DNA from: Phycisphaerales bacterium
Lineage (GTDB): Bacteria; Planctomycetota; Phycisphaerae; UBA1845; UTPLA1
DNA: 64,000 nucleotides
Assembly: GCA_022360095.1 (NCBI GenBank)
Contig: JAKSDK010000527.1
Span: 1-64,000 of the forward strand
Reading direction: 5' to 3'
Position numbers and translations under genes: made by a program. The notes below the pieces were generated by a model, which made no database searches, had not been told where the DNA came from, and saw only the letters and a program-made list of their open reading frames with translations. Positions 1 through 8,084 of this stretch are shown in pieces. Position 1 is the first letter of the stretch; each line of letters starts with the position of its first letter.

Positions 1-22
1 CCGGAGGCGTCGGAGATCGCGT

Positions 23-81
23 CGTCGTTGGCAGGCTGCGCTCCGCTCGGTGCCCTCGCTCCGCTCCGCCCGCCAACGACG
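23..81. repeat. Inverted repeat with GC-rich loop
   Basis: A perfect 10-base arm, CGTCGTTGGC at 23-32, is repeated in inverse orientation at 72-81. The 39-base loop between them is made of iterated CGCTCCGCTC units. It lies directly upstream of the broken integrase and is outside its open frame. It could be a REP-like element or the hairpin of an excised element; I cannot tell which. Confidence 0.6.
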
Positions 82-133
82 TGTATTCAGAGCAGTGTCA
101 GAGTAACATAGAAACTGGAGTTAAACGCGGGGA

Positions 134-820
134 AAGGTCAAGTTAGTCGATGCACTGCGAAACTACTTTGGTGGCAAGCTGCCGACAGCGACGGCGTTCA
201 AGATGCCGTCTGCCGGGAATCTCTCTCGGATGCTACATAGGGACCGGGAAGCAGCGCGGGCGGCGTGGATCAAAGCATCGGACACGGAAAACGAACACGA
301 GCGCCGCGAATCATCAGACTTCCTTGCCTACCGCGACGATGGGGAGCGCGTGCTGGACTTTCACGCGCTGCGGCATACGTTCATCACGAACCTCGCACGC
401 GGCGGCGTTCATCCGAAGGTGGCCCAACAGCTCGCGAGGCATTCTACCATCACCCTGACAATGGACCGTTACTCTCACACGGTCATAGGCGAGCTGTCCG
501 ACGCTTTGACGGCTCTGCCCAACCTGGACGGCACTTCGCCTGAGCAAACGCGACAGCGGGCAACAGGGACGCATGGGGATATATCTGGTCAGCCGGTCGA
601 GCCGCCGAGCCCTCAAAGACCCACACGCGCGCGTGAAGGCAACCCGTCCGCGCTTGGCCATTTACTTGGCCAAAAAGTGTTCAGCGATAGTCAGAGCATG
701 TCGCTGGATGGCGATGAAATCAGTTCGGAGATCGATCAAAGTCACGGTTCAATAACCGCCGTAACTCGTCGTCCGAAAGGTAACTACAGCCGTCATGATA
801 CGACTGAGAATGACAGGAAT
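134..820 (+). pseudogene. Tyrosine recombinase/integrase, 5'-truncated C-terminal fragment
   Basis: This is the catalytic C-terminal half of a phage-type tyrosine recombinase. The frame opens after a TAA at 131-133 and has no convincing start; readable protein begins with the residues GKVKLVDALRNYF. Visible family motifs are the box-II segment HALRHTF (bases about 361-381), then LARHSTITLTMDRYSH (about 430-480), which supplies the second His and the nucleophilic Tyr. The core-binding domain and the first catalytic Arg are absent, so the enzyme should be inactive. The same frame stays open to 931 through the tRNA-Ser gene on the other strand, which gives the residues GGDSNPRYGG; that part is probably a by-product of the insertion site rather than functional protein. 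The similarity to the integrases common in planctomycete genomes is recalled from family knowledge, not searched. Confidence 0.75.
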
Positions 821-911
821 CGGAGAGGGGGGGATTCGAACCCCCGGTACGGGGGTGAACCCGTACGACGGTTTAGCAAACCGTTGCTTTCAGCCACTCA
901 GCCACCTCTCC
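821..911 (-). tRNA. tRNA-Ser (anticodon GCT)
   Basis: The acceptor stem is GGAGAGG at 911-905 pairing with CCTCTCC at 828-822, with discriminator G at 821. The anticodon loop is TTGCTAA, giving anticodon GCT (reads AGC/AGU). A long variable arm, typical of tRNA-Ser, lies between the anticodon arm and a T arm with loop TTCGAAT. No CCA is encoded. The 3' end faces the integrase fragment, the usual arrangement when an island integrates into a tRNA 3' end. Confidence 0.93.
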
Positions 912-1004
912 AAAAGTCGGTACACATCTGAAGTCTGATGATACCACCGTGTTACGATGCGTCAAGATTCACCGGCACTCGCCAGGTCCTAAAGTCATGA
1001 GACG

Positions 1005-2438
1005 TCAGGCCTTCAGTGCCCTGAATGCCGCCAGTGCATGGTGTCGGCTCTCGGCGTGATCAACGATGGGGTCGGGGTAGTCGAGCTTGTTTTGCAGCAA
1101 TCCCGACATCGAGGACGGGTCGTGGATCTCAGGTCCCTCGACGCCCGCCAGCTCGGGAACGAAGCGGCGAATGAAGGTGCCGTCGGGATCGAACTTGCGC
1201 GACTGCGAATACGGATTGAAAATGCGGAAGTATGGCGCGGCATCGGTGCCGGTGGAGGCGGACCACTGCCAGCCGCCGTTGTTCGCGGCGAGATCACCGT
1301 CAACCAAATGCTGCATGAAGAACCGCTCGCCCTTGCGCCAGTCGAGGAAGAGGTTCTTCGAGAAAAACATCGCGACGATCATCCGCAGGCGATTGTGCAT
1401 CCAACCGGTCTGACGAAGCTGGCGCATTGCAGCGTCTACGACAGGATAGCCCGTCCGTCCTTCGCACCAGGCCTGGAAGTGGTCGTCGTTCTCCTTCCAG
1501 CCGAGCCGCTCGGTCTCCGGCCTGAACGCACGATGCATGCATACGCGCGGGTAACCAACCAGGATGTGTTTGTAAAACTCTCGCCAGATGAGTTCGCTGA
1601 TCCAGTGGACGATGCTTTTTGAGCCCGTTTCGAGTCGGCCTTCGTTGGCGCCCAGCGCGGCGTACACGCATTGGCGCAACGAGATCACGCCGTTCGCGAG
1701 GTAAGGCGACAGCACGCTCGTTCCGTTGACCGCAGGAAAATCTCGGCGGGCAACATACGTTTCAATCCGGCTGCGAATGAACTCGTTGAGCCTGGACCGG
1801 GCGGCCTTTTCCCCAGCCACCCAGAGATCCGGACGAGCCCGCTCCGGATCGAACCCTTCGACGCTATCCGGGACCTCGTCCGGACGGCCGAGCATTTCGG
1901 GTTGTTTCTTTGGAAGACCCAACGGCTCACTCCGGGACAGGTCCTCCTCATAGGCTTTGTACCACGCGCGTTTGAAAGGCGTATAAATCGTGTAATAGCG
2001 ACCCTGCCCGGTCAGCAACTTGCCCGGCTCGAAGATGCACTGATCGGTGAAGGCGTGGACCTTGCAGCCCGCGTTCTCAAAGGTCTTGGTCACTTCGGCA
2101 TCGCGTCTTCGCTCGTTCACTTCGTATTCACGATTGAAGAAAAGCGTGTCACATTTGAAATCCTCGGCGATATGCCGCAGTTCGTGCGGAACGTTCTGAA
2201 AAGTCGGCGTTTCAATGATCTTTAGCGCGATGTTCCTTTTGGCGAGGGCGTCGGAGAGTTCCTGCAGATTCCGAAGGATGAAGTCCACTTTGACCGCCGC
2301 GGTGTCATGTTGCCTCCACTGCTCCGGACAAACGACGTATGCCGCGACAACGCCACGATTCGCTTTCTTCGACGCTTCGTGCAAAGCGGGGTTGTCGGCG
2401 GTTCGGAGATCGTTTTTAAACCAAATCAGCGCGCGCAT
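1005..2438 (-). CDS. phrB: Deoxyribodipyrimidine photolyase (class I cryptochrome/photolyase)
   Basis: This flavoenzyme splits cyclobutane pyrimidine dimers in DNA with blue light. The 477-residue length fits the class I family. The N-terminal photolyase-related domain starts MRALIWFKNDLRTADNPAL, the usual Rossmann entry for the antenna cofactor. The FAD-binding domain carries WISELIWREFYKH, the segment WCEGRTGYPVVDAAMRQL, and near residue 385 the highly conserved stretch GGWQWSASTGTDAAPYFR followed by FNP. These support a true photolyase, but the family does not separate CPD, (6-4) and cryptochrome members by such motifs alone. It stands alone on the minus strand, downstream of the ESCRT-like cluster and separated from it by a hairpin at 2504-2530. 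Confidence 0.92.
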   Translation of the reverse strand: MRALIWFKNDLRTADNPALHEASKKANRGVVAAYVVCPEQWRQHDTAAVKVDFILRNLQELSDALAKRNIALKIIETPTFQNVPHELRHIAEDFKCDTLFFNREYEVNERRRDAEVTKTFENAGCKVHAFTDQCIFEPGKLLTGQGRYYTIYTPFKRAWYKAYEEDLSRSEPLGLPKKQPEMLGRPDEVPDSVEGFDPERARPDLWVAGEKAARSRLNEFIRSRIETYVARRDFPAVNGTSVLSPYLANGVISLRQCVYAALGANEGRLETGSKSIVHWISELIWREFYKHILVGYPRVCMHRAFRPETERLGWKENDDHFQAWCEGRTGYPVVDAAMRQLRQTGWMHNRLRMIVAMFFSKNLFLDWRKGERFFMQHLVDGDLAANNGGWQWSASTGTDAAPYFRIFNPYSQSRKFDPDGTFIRRFVPELAGVEGPEIHDPSSMSGLLQNKLDYPDPIVDHAESRHHALAAFRALKA

Positions 2439-2503
2439 GAGCAGCCCGGATTGTAGCGCGGGCTCCGCCTGGCGTCACTCGTGCACGATTGATCGTTGCG
2501 CCG

Positions 2504-2530
2504 AGGCCCCCAGGCGGTGCCCGGGGCTTT
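2504..2530 (-). terminator. GC-rich hairpin closing the ESCRT-like operon
   Basis: On the minus strand the sequence begins AAAGCCCCGGGC, loops, and returns CTGGGGGCCT. It resembles the recurrent AAAGCCCCGG hairpins seen elsewhere in the window and sits between the end of the SPFH/propeller gene (2561) and the photolyase start (2438). The T-tract is poor, so termination efficiency is uncertain. Confidence 0.45.
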
Positions 2531-2560
2531 GTGACGTGTATGAGTCGTGCTCTGATCAGA

Positions 2561-4354
2561 TCAAGCGGTCGTCGTGCTTTGATCCGGTGCGGCAGGCGTC
2601 GACGTGGGCGGAGCAGACATCAATGCCACGTCCTGAATCGAACGACCCGTGAGTCTTCCAACGGAGACCATGCCTTTGGGGGATTCCGGATCGTCCCCAT
2701 GCCAGACAAAGAATTGATCCCTCCGATCGTTGACACCGACGATCAGGTCTTCTGCGGCAAACCCCCATCGGAGACTGTGGAAGCAGCGGTAGGCTCCCTG
2801 GTAACTGTCACCGAGAACCAGGAGTTCCAAATGCTGACGTCCGTCACCGATCAGCAGCCTCGGCACACCGCCGCCGCTAAGCCATGCCAGCGACCGGATC
2901 GGCGCGCCTGTGGTGTTACGAACGGTCTCGATATCGCTCGTATCGTCCGTACGCCAACGGACGATCGAGCCGTCTCGTAAACCCGCGATCACGTAACCAT
3001 CGGCCAGGAGCATCGCCGTGACTTCAGCGGGCGCTTGCATCGCGATTTGTGAGGATTCGTCCCCGGGCGTCCATCCCACAACCAAATCATCGACACTGAA
3101 CCAAAGCCGCCGGCCAGCTTGCACCTGAACATCGCGAACCGCGCGGCTGCCGTCTGTGAACTCGGTGAGACACAACGATTGTGCTTCGGGCTTCTCGATG
3201 AGCCACGCCATCAGGCCGACTTCGGAATGCGTGGCGTAAAGATGGCGGTTCAGGACCGTCGCGGCGTTCACGCCGCCGCGAATCTCGGCCCGGTCCTTTA
3301 AGACATAGGTCTGAACGGTTTCACTGTCCTCTTCGACGACGTGAACGCCGTAGCGCGCTCCGACGAGAATCCGGGGTGTCTCACCGTTCTGCGTCAACCT
3401 CACGGACCGCAAGGCGCCGGCGTCCGCCGGCAGCTTCAGGCGTCTTACAGGCCTCTGCACGTCCGCGGGATCAAACCAAAGCAACTCGCCACCCGCGACG
3501 ACGAGAATCGCGTGCGTCCTTTCAACGGGCTCATTCAAGGCCATGAGACCGTGATAGAGTTGGCCGCGTTGTGAAGCATTAAACGTCTTGACAAGTTCGG
3601 GGACACTCAGGCCGCCGCTTTCGTCGGCCATCGCTCTGACTCTTTCGAGGAGGTCGCCCATCTCGACCAGATGCTGTTCGCGCGCGCGGGCCGCGGATTC
3701 TCGAAGCTCATGCTCTCTTTCCTGGCGTTCACGCTGGAGGGCGGCGACTTTCTGATCCTGCTCGTACTCCTCGAAGGCCGGGGATTCGAAGACAACGTCC
3801 GGGTCGGGCCCCAAGGCCAACCCCGACTCGAACCCGACCGGCTTGAAATGTTCCAGAAGCAAGGCGTCGAAATCATTCCAGCATTCTGGAGAAAGCAGCT
3901 CCTCTGCGGCGCGAGCCTTGGCAAACGAAGCGACGGCGGCGCGCACAGGCTGTTCACCATGTTGCATCAGGCGATCCCGAGCGACGCTGCGGTGGCTTCC
4001 AAGAATGTGTCGGCGAAACGCTTCGAGTTCCGCGCGATCGGGCACGACTCGAACCGACATCTTGACCGTTGCGGAAAAATCGTAGCCGTCCTTGGAAACC
4101 AGGCCCTGGAAGAAGTATTCCAAATCAAAGGGCACCGTGCGGACGATCAGCAGTTCACGGACGTTGCCGGATTCGATCGGTTTGCCGGCGGAAACGATCT
4201 TCGGCTGGCTCGATTCGCCGTAAACCAATCCCACACATGAGGCCGGGACGGTGACCTGGCGATTCAAAAACGAAAAAACATCCTCCGCAGCGGCCGCCTG
4301 GGCGACGAGTCGCGGGTCTCGGTTGAGCATGTCGATAGAGAACCTGGCCGACAT
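2561..4354 (-). CDS. SPFH/band-7-like domain, coiled coil and beta-propeller protein
   Basis: This is the last gene of the ESCRT-like cluster, 597 residues from the ATG at 4354; GAGGAA seven bases upstream makes that start better than the TTG at 4369. Residues about 25-170 look like a band-7/SPFH fold: a beta-rich start (VTVPASCVGLVYGE) followed by DGYDFSATVKMSVRVVPD and a helical region. A charged coiled coil follows at about 200-260. The C-terminal half has repeated strands with WFDPAD, LLIGDGR and DGSIVRW units, suggestive of a WD-like propeller. SPFH proteins form membrane-associated ring scaffolds, which would suit recruitment of a membrane-remodelling complex; this role is inferred. There is no clear signal peptide or membrane helix. 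Domain assignment is by eye and needs profile searches. Confidence 0.55.
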   Translation of the reverse strand: MSARFSIDMLNRDPRLVAQAAAAEDVFSFLNRQVTVPASCVGLVYGESSQPKIVSAGKPIESGNVRELLIVRTVPFDLEYFFQGLVSKDGYDFSATVKMSVRVVPDRAELEAFRRHILGSHRSVARDRLMQHGEQPVRAAVASFAKARAAEELLSPECWNDFDALLLEHFKPVGFESGLALGPDPDVVFESPAFEEYEQDQKVAALQRERQEREHELRESAARAREQHLVEMGDLLERVRAMADESGGLSVPELVKTFNASQRGQLYHGLMALNEPVERTHAILVVAGGELLWFDPADVQRPVRRLKLPADAGALRSVRLTQNGETPRILVGARYGVHVVEEDSETVQTYVLKDRAEIRGGVNAATVLNRHLYATHSEVGLMAWLIEKPEAQSLCLTEFTDGSRAVRDVQVQAGRRLWFSVDDLVVGWTPGDESSQIAMQAPAEVTAMLLADGYVIAGLRDGSIVRWRTDDTSDIETVRNTTGAPIRSLAWLSGGGVPRLLIGDGRQHLELLVLGDSYQGAYRCFHSLRWGFAAEDLIVGVNDRRDQFFVWHGDDPESPKGMVSVGRLTGRSIQDVALMSAPPTSTPAAPDQSTTTA

Positions 4355-4393
4355 CCTGACGTTCCTCAAACTCCGAGCGATTGGACCGAGCCA

Positions 4394-5509
4394 TTAGTTC
4401 GCTTCCGCAAACTGCTCGAATCTCACCAGGTCTTTCTTTCTCACCGACGGCGGCACGCGCTCGATGACGTTGACCAAATCGGCCTTGCAAATCGACCTCT
4501 GCTCACCACCGGCCACAGCATCCATGAACGGAATCGTCGCCGCCTTGCTGACGATGGCCTTCACATCGGCGCCGCTGTACCCGTCGAGCAACTCAACGAA
4601 CTCACCGAAGTCCACGTCCTCCGCCAACGGCCGATCCCCGAGATAAATCTCCAGCAGACGATGTCTGGCCGGAGCATCGGGCAACGGCACGTATATCTTC
4701 GAGTCGAACCGTCCCGGCCGCATGATCGCAGAATCGAGCGACCACGGTTCGTTCGTCGCGCCGACAAACAGAAGCGGCCTTGCCGCGCTACGATCGAAGC
4801 CTTCGAGTTCTTGCAGAATCTGCGGCACGACACGAGTCATGACGCTGCTCTGCGATCTTCGACGGGCCGGGACCAGGGCCTCGATCTCGTCTATGAAGAT
4901 GATAGCCTTCTCTTCGGCCTTGGCCGCTTCGAAAAGTTTGCGAATATTCTGCTCGGCCTCGCCGACCCACTTGCTGAGCACCTGGGCTGGAGAAATGACG
5001 AACATCGTTGCGTCGATCTCTGCGGCGATGGCCTTGGCGATCATGGTCTTTCCCGTGCCCGGAGGGCCGTAGAGCAGAAGGCCGCCGCCGATGCTGATGT
5101 GGTATTTTGCCGCCAGTTCCGGATGGCTGAAGGGGTAGATCATTTTCAGCCGGATTTCGTGCTTCACGTCGTCGAGCCCGGCGATGCTGTCGAAGGTCAG
5201 ATTGGGTTTCTCCTTGACGATCCAATCCGAGGCCGCGGCTCCGCTATCCTCGTCCTCACGAGCGGCCGTACGACGGTTGACGTGCTTGTCGTCGGCCCGT
5301 TTGTCACAAAGCTTGGCGAATTCGATCAATTCCGCCGCCATCGCCTTGCGCCTCTGGCGCTGCGTCGTATTCTCCGTGTCACCGGCGATCTTGATAATCG
5401 CGTCCGCCGCCTGCATGAGATACGGCTTCGCGGCCCTGTAGTCGCCGTTCTTGAAATTGGCGAGGCCCTTGTCCTTGAGGCGTTCGAAGGTGTTGTAGGA
5501 AACACTCAT
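4394..5509 (-). CDS. Vps4-like AAA ATPase with N-terminal MIT-like domain
   Basis: The 371-residue protein has the architecture of Vps4/CdvC. Residues 1-72 form an MIT-like three-helix segment (ERLKDKGLANFKNGDYRAAK, then a helix ending AAELIEFAKLCDKRA). After a charged linker, a single AAA module starts at FDSIAGLDDVK. It shows Walker A GPPGTGKT (148-155), a pore-loop segment KWVGEAEQ (180-187), Walker B IIFIDEIE (203-210), sensor-1 Asn253, arginine fingers at R264 and R267 (RPGRFD), and GYSGADV (310-316). The C-terminus, PSVRKKDLVRFEQF, resembles the Vps4 C-terminal helix; the Vps4 beta-domain insertion appears missing. In eukaryotes and archaea such ATPases disassemble ESCRT-III polymers. 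The next gene upstream encodes an ESCRT-III-like protein, which supports the same partnership here. Confidence 0.85.
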   Translation of the reverse strand: MSVSYNTFERLKDKGLANFKNGDYRAAKPYLMQAADAIIKIAGDTENTTQRQRRKAMAAELIEFAKLCDKRADDKHVNRRTAAREDEDSGAAASDWIVKEKPNLTFDSIAGLDDVKHEIRLKMIYPFSHPELAAKYHISIGGGLLLYGPPGTGKTMIAKAIAAEIDATMFVISPAQVLSKWVGEAEQNIRKLFEAAKAEEKAIIFIDEIEALVPARRRSQSSVMTRVVPQILQELEGFDRSAARPLLFVGATNEPWSLDSAIMRPGRFDSKIYVPLPDAPARHRLLEIYLGDRPLAEDVDFGEFVELLDGYSGADVKAIVSKAATIPFMDAVAGGEQRSICKADLVNVIERVPPSVRKKDLVRFEQFAEAN

Positions 5510-5600
5510 TGTCAGTTTTCGGTTAGTTGCGATCCGTTCGTAGAATTCCGTACGCGGGTTCCACCCGCCTCATTTACGATGTAGGCTCGGGATCTCTTAG

Positions 5601-5647
5601 CCCCTCGGTCCCTTGGACCCTTGGACCCTCGGCCCCTTGGACCCTCT
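5601..5647. repeat. Short imperfect tandem repeats (CCCTTGGACC units)
   Basis: Between the ESCRT-III-like gene and the Vps4-like gene, the motif CCCTTGGACC or CCCTCGGNCC is iterated four to five times. It lies in the 139-base spacer of an otherwise tightly packed operon. No start codon or hairpin with a T-tract is visible in it. Confidence 0.7.
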
Positions 5648-5648
5648 C

Positions 5649-6257
5649 CTACTTGCTTTCCTTGGCCCCTTTGTCTTTGACCGCATCGAGTTCCGCCCTC
5701 AGCGATTCCAACTCGTCCACGTCTTTCGCGTGTTCCGATTCCGCCTCCGCCTCGATCATGGCATCGATCTCCGCGTCGGTGATGACCTCGGCCGGCGTCG
5801 CGGCCGTGTCACTGGCGGCGGTATCCTCGACGGCCTCAAGGAACATGGTCATCCGCTCTTCCATGCTCTGCGATTGGGCCATCGCCTTTTCCCAGTCCAT
5901 CTGTGTCCGGACGAGATCGGCCTCGCCGAACATGCGGCTGATCTCCTTGGCCATCGTGCCCATCGCCTGGGCAAAATCGGTCGACGCCTCGGCCTGACGC
6001 TTGATGATCAATGCATTCTTCACGGCCAGCAGTTGACGCTCGAGCACTTTTCGAACGGCGGCCGTCTTTTTCAGCGAGTTGCGAATGAAGATGTACTGGT
6101 TCTCGTCGCCGATCTCCTTGGCTCGTCGGGCGTTCTTGACGAATTCGTCGGTGAACTTCTTCTGTTCCGAGATGTTCTTTTCGATGCGGCGTATGCCCTG
6201 CCGTATTTTGATATCACGCTCGATACGGCGTTCTTCAGCGGATTTGAACAGACTCAT
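5649..6257 (-). CDS. ESCRT-III/Snf7-like protein (CHMP-like), partner of the Vps4-like ATPase
   Basis: The 202-residue protein is almost wholly helical and highly charged. Residues 1-30 are basic (MSLFKSAEERRIERDIKIRQ), then a long helical hairpin runs from 24 to about 145 with the spacing seen in Vps2/CHMP2 proteins (RRIEKNISEQ, ARRAKEIGDENQ, RQLLAVKNALIIKRQ, FAQAMGTMAKEISRMF). The C-terminal third is acidic and ends with DELESLRAELDAVK (180-194), which resembles the MIM1 peptide that ESCRT-III tails use to bind MIT domains, although the central Arg is not in the consensus register. ESCRT-III proteins polymerise on membranes and are remodelled by Vps4. The direct neighbour downstream is the MIT-AAA ATPase. 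PspA/Vipp1 belong to the same superfamily and are the main alternative reading. Confidence 0.7.
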   Translation of the reverse strand: MSLFKSAEERRIERDIKIRQGIRRIEKNISEQKKFTDEFVKNARRAKEIGDENQYIFIRNSLKKTAAVRKVLERQLLAVKNALIIKRQAEASTDFAQAMGTMAKEISRMFGEADLVRTQMDWEKAMAQSQSMEERMTMFLEAVEDTAASDTAATPAEVITDAEIDAMIEAEAESEHAKDVDELESLRAELDAVKDKGAKESK

Positions 6258-6274
6258 GGCAAAACCCTCGGGAA

Positions 6275-6353
6275 ACTTAGAATGTAGAACTTAGAATAAG
6301 CCGATCCGTCCACATACTTTTTCTAAATTCCAAACTCTTCATTCTCAATTCTT
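6275..6353. repeat. AT-rich degenerate repeats (TTAGAATGTAGAA / TTCTAAATTC)
   Basis: The 99-base spacer upstream of the Snf7-like gene contains repeated CTTAGAAT/TAGAACTTAGAAT units on one side and TTCTAAATTCCAAACTCTTCATTCTCAATTC-type complements on the other, giving a loose inverted arrangement. It is AT-rich against GC-rich surroundings. It could carry an internal promoter or be a small repeat element; no firm -35/-10 pair is visible. Confidence 0.5.
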
Positions 6354-6356
6354 TCC

Positions 6357-6551
6357 TCATTCTTCCGGAATCACCAACCAACTGATCACATACACCAGGA
6401 TTCCCGGAAAAGCTGCGGAACAGATCGAGATCACGATGTAGAGAATTCGGGCCAAGGTGGGATCCATACCGAGGTATTCGGCCAGGCCCCCGACCACACC
6501 GCCAATCATCCGGTTTCGACGAGACCGTCGCAATGTTCGTGTTTGATACAT
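6357..6551 (-). CDS. pspC: PspC domain envelope-stress protein
   Basis: The 64-residue protein is a nearly complete stand-alone PspC domain: a basic start (RTLRRSRRNRMIGGVVGGLAEYLGMD in two pieces), the family hallmark GGVVGGLAEYLGMDP at about 17-31, and a hydrophobic helix ending VLVYVISWLVIPE. PspC is an inner-membrane protein that senses envelope stress and, in enterobacteria, regulates or interacts with PspA and PspB. The start ATG at 6551 lies three bases after the zinc-ribbon gene, so the two are probably translationally coupled. Its presence beside three PspA/ESCRT-III-superfamily proteins links the cluster to envelope stress. Confidence 0.92.
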   Translation of the reverse strand: MYQTRTLRRSRRNRMIGGVVGGLAEYLGMDPTLARILYIVISICSAAFPGILVYVISWLVIPEE

Positions 6552-6554
6552 AAG

Positions 6555-7460
6555 TTAGTCCTCCGCCAACGCCCGTCGGGGCGGAATTTCTTCACGAATG
6601 TCCGTTTCATCTTTTTCGACTTCATCGACCGCACGCTCGGCCTCTTCTTCCGCCTTCGCCACAACGGCCGTTTCCGGAGCCGATTGATCCGTCTCGTCGA
6701 TTTGGCCTACGCCGTCACCGTCCTCACTTTCTTCAGCGTCAGTTTGATGATCAGAATCATCCGGCAACGGTTCCGTTTCCAAAATATCTCTGTCATCCAC
6801 GGCCGACGATGCCTCGATGTCGTCCCGCTCATTCGTGACAGAATCCTGCACGGCGACGTCGTCGTCGCGCTCGATGGTGACTCGCGTCGGATGGGATTCG
6901 TTTGAATCATTCGCGACAGGCATCGGTTCAGGCTCGGTCACGGGCGGCACGGTCACATTCTTTCGGCGCGACGCTAGGGGTGGAGACGCCATCCTCTCGG
7001 GCATGGATGGAAGTTGGTGATCGACGCCCTCTGACACGAGCTGATGCCCGCAACGACCACAATAGCGCGCCGTTACGTTCCGCACGGGGCTGCCGCATTT
7101 CGTGCAAATCGGCGGGCACTGGCAATCATAAGCCCGATCGTCCAGCAGATAAGAGTGCAGTTCGTAGGCCAATTGGATGCTCTCGGGATGATTGCTGACG
7201 TTAATCTTGAGCCGTGCTCGGCCTCGTCTGCGCTTCAGGTGGACCTCGATTCGCGGTATCTGAGGAATGTCAAAGAGTGATGCCCAAAAACCGCCCCGGG
7301 CCGGCGAGTGCCCGCCTTGATGCGATCCTATTTGCGGCGCCTCGATCCGGATGCCTTCGATCCACCAGGGCTTGCTCAATCGATAGGACCGCCGGGCGGC
7401 AAACTGCACCATCGCCTCGTGCACTTCGTTGTTCTTGCGTGGTACGGTCACTTCGACCAT
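6555..7460 (-). CDS. Zinc-ribbon protein with long acidic tail
   Basis: I do not recognise the whole protein. Residues 1-110 are a mixed alpha/beta domain starting MVEVTVPRKNNEVHEAMVQF. Residues about 115-142 form a double-knuckle zinc ribbon, CTKCGS...YCGRCGHQL. From about 160 to the end (301) the chain is low-complexity, rich in Asp, Glu, Ser and Pro, and likely disordered. There is no membrane helix. It lies fifteen bases after one ESCRT-III-like gene and three before pspC. An adaptor role between kinase, PspC and polymer is possible but is inference from position only. Confidence 0.65.
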   Translation of the reverse strand: MVEVTVPRKNNEVHEAMVQFAARRSYRLSKPWWIEGIRIEAPQIGSHQGGHSPARGGFWASLFDIPQIPRIEVHLKRRRGRARLKINVSNHPESIQLAYELHSYLLDDRAYDCQCPPICTKCGSPVRNVTARYCGRCGHQLVSEGVDHQLPSMPERMASPPLASRRKNVTVPPVTEPEPMPVANDSNESHPTRVTIERDDDVAVQDSVTNERDDIEASSAVDDRDILETEPLPDDSDHQTDAEESEDGDGVGQIDETDQSAPETAVVAKAEEEAERAVDEVEKDETDIREEIPPRRALAED

Positions 7461-7475
7461 GTTCGTCGCCCCACT

Positions 7476-8081
7476 CTACGCACCTTCCGCCGCGCTGTGA
7501 CGTTCTCGCACGCGACGGTCGGCCTCGTCAAACGCCTCTCCTTCATCCTTGATCAGTCCCGTGTCCATCTGATCCCAGATGTCGAGCACCTGTTGGCTCC
7601 CGGGCGACAGCGCGCCTTCGCCCTCCTCAAGGCCGACTTTGAGCATGTCGTCGAGCCGATCCTGATAAATCTCAGCGGTGATGGAATCATTGGCGATCAT
7701 CTTTTCCAAGGTGATGAGGTCCTTTTCGCTGATCAATCCCAGACTGCTGCCTCTGGCCTTGGCGCGCTCCGTGTTCTCTCGCAACATTCGCATTCGCGTG
7801 ACCGTCAATGTCTCTTTGCTGCGAATATTGAGCTGGCGCGACGCCATGAGCTGCTCGGTCGTCTTGAGATCAAATTCCTGAGCGAGGATCTTTCGAACTT
7901 CCGGCGTCTTCTCATTTCGACCTTTCTCGAAAATCTCCTGTTTCTTCTCCGCCAGCTGGCTGATCCGCTTGACGAGCTGGTCCCGCTCGCGCTGCAACAG
8001 AAGCTCCTGACGCCGAAGCTCCGAGCGCGTCATCTGCGATAAAGACTTGTTCTTCTTAGTCAGCCAGTCAAATAATCCCAT
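7476..8081 (-). CDS. Second ESCRT-III/PspA-superfamily-like helical protein
   Basis: The 201-residue protein begins with a short amphipathic segment (MGLFDWLTKKNK) like the membrane-contact helix of Snf7 or PspA, followed by a long charged helical hairpin, about 20-125. The hairpin contains ELRRQELLLQRERDQLVKRI, KTPEVRKILAQEFDLKTTEQ and RQLNIRSKETLTVTRMRML in sequence, the ordering expected of helices 1-3 of ESCRT-III proteins. A mobile acidic tail follows from about 140. It starts three bases after the winged-helix ESCRT-III gene. It differs from the 5649-6257 paralogue at most positions, so the two are distinct subunits, not recent duplicates. Family membership is by pattern and should be tested by profile and structure comparison. 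Confidence 0.6.
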   Translation of the reverse strand: MGLFDWLTKKNKSLSQMTRSELRRQELLLQRERDQLVKRISQLAEKKQEIFEKGRNEKTPEVRKILAQEFDLKTTEQLMASRQLNIRSKETLTVTRMRMLRENTERAKARGSSLGLISEKDLITLEKMIANDSITAEIYQDRLDDMLKVGLEEGEGALSPGSQQVLDIWDQMDTGLIKDEGEAFDEADRRVRERHSAAEGA

Positions 8082-8084
8082 GGG

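Noticed and set aside
821..931. C-terminal GGDSNPRYGG peptide of the integrase frame
   Set aside because: These residues come from reading the tRNA-Ser gene antisense, a frequent annotation artefact; not counted as protein domain.
4661..5584. Plus-strand open frame over the Vps4-like gene
   Set aside because: Antisense to a gene with full Walker, sensor and arginine-finger motifs.
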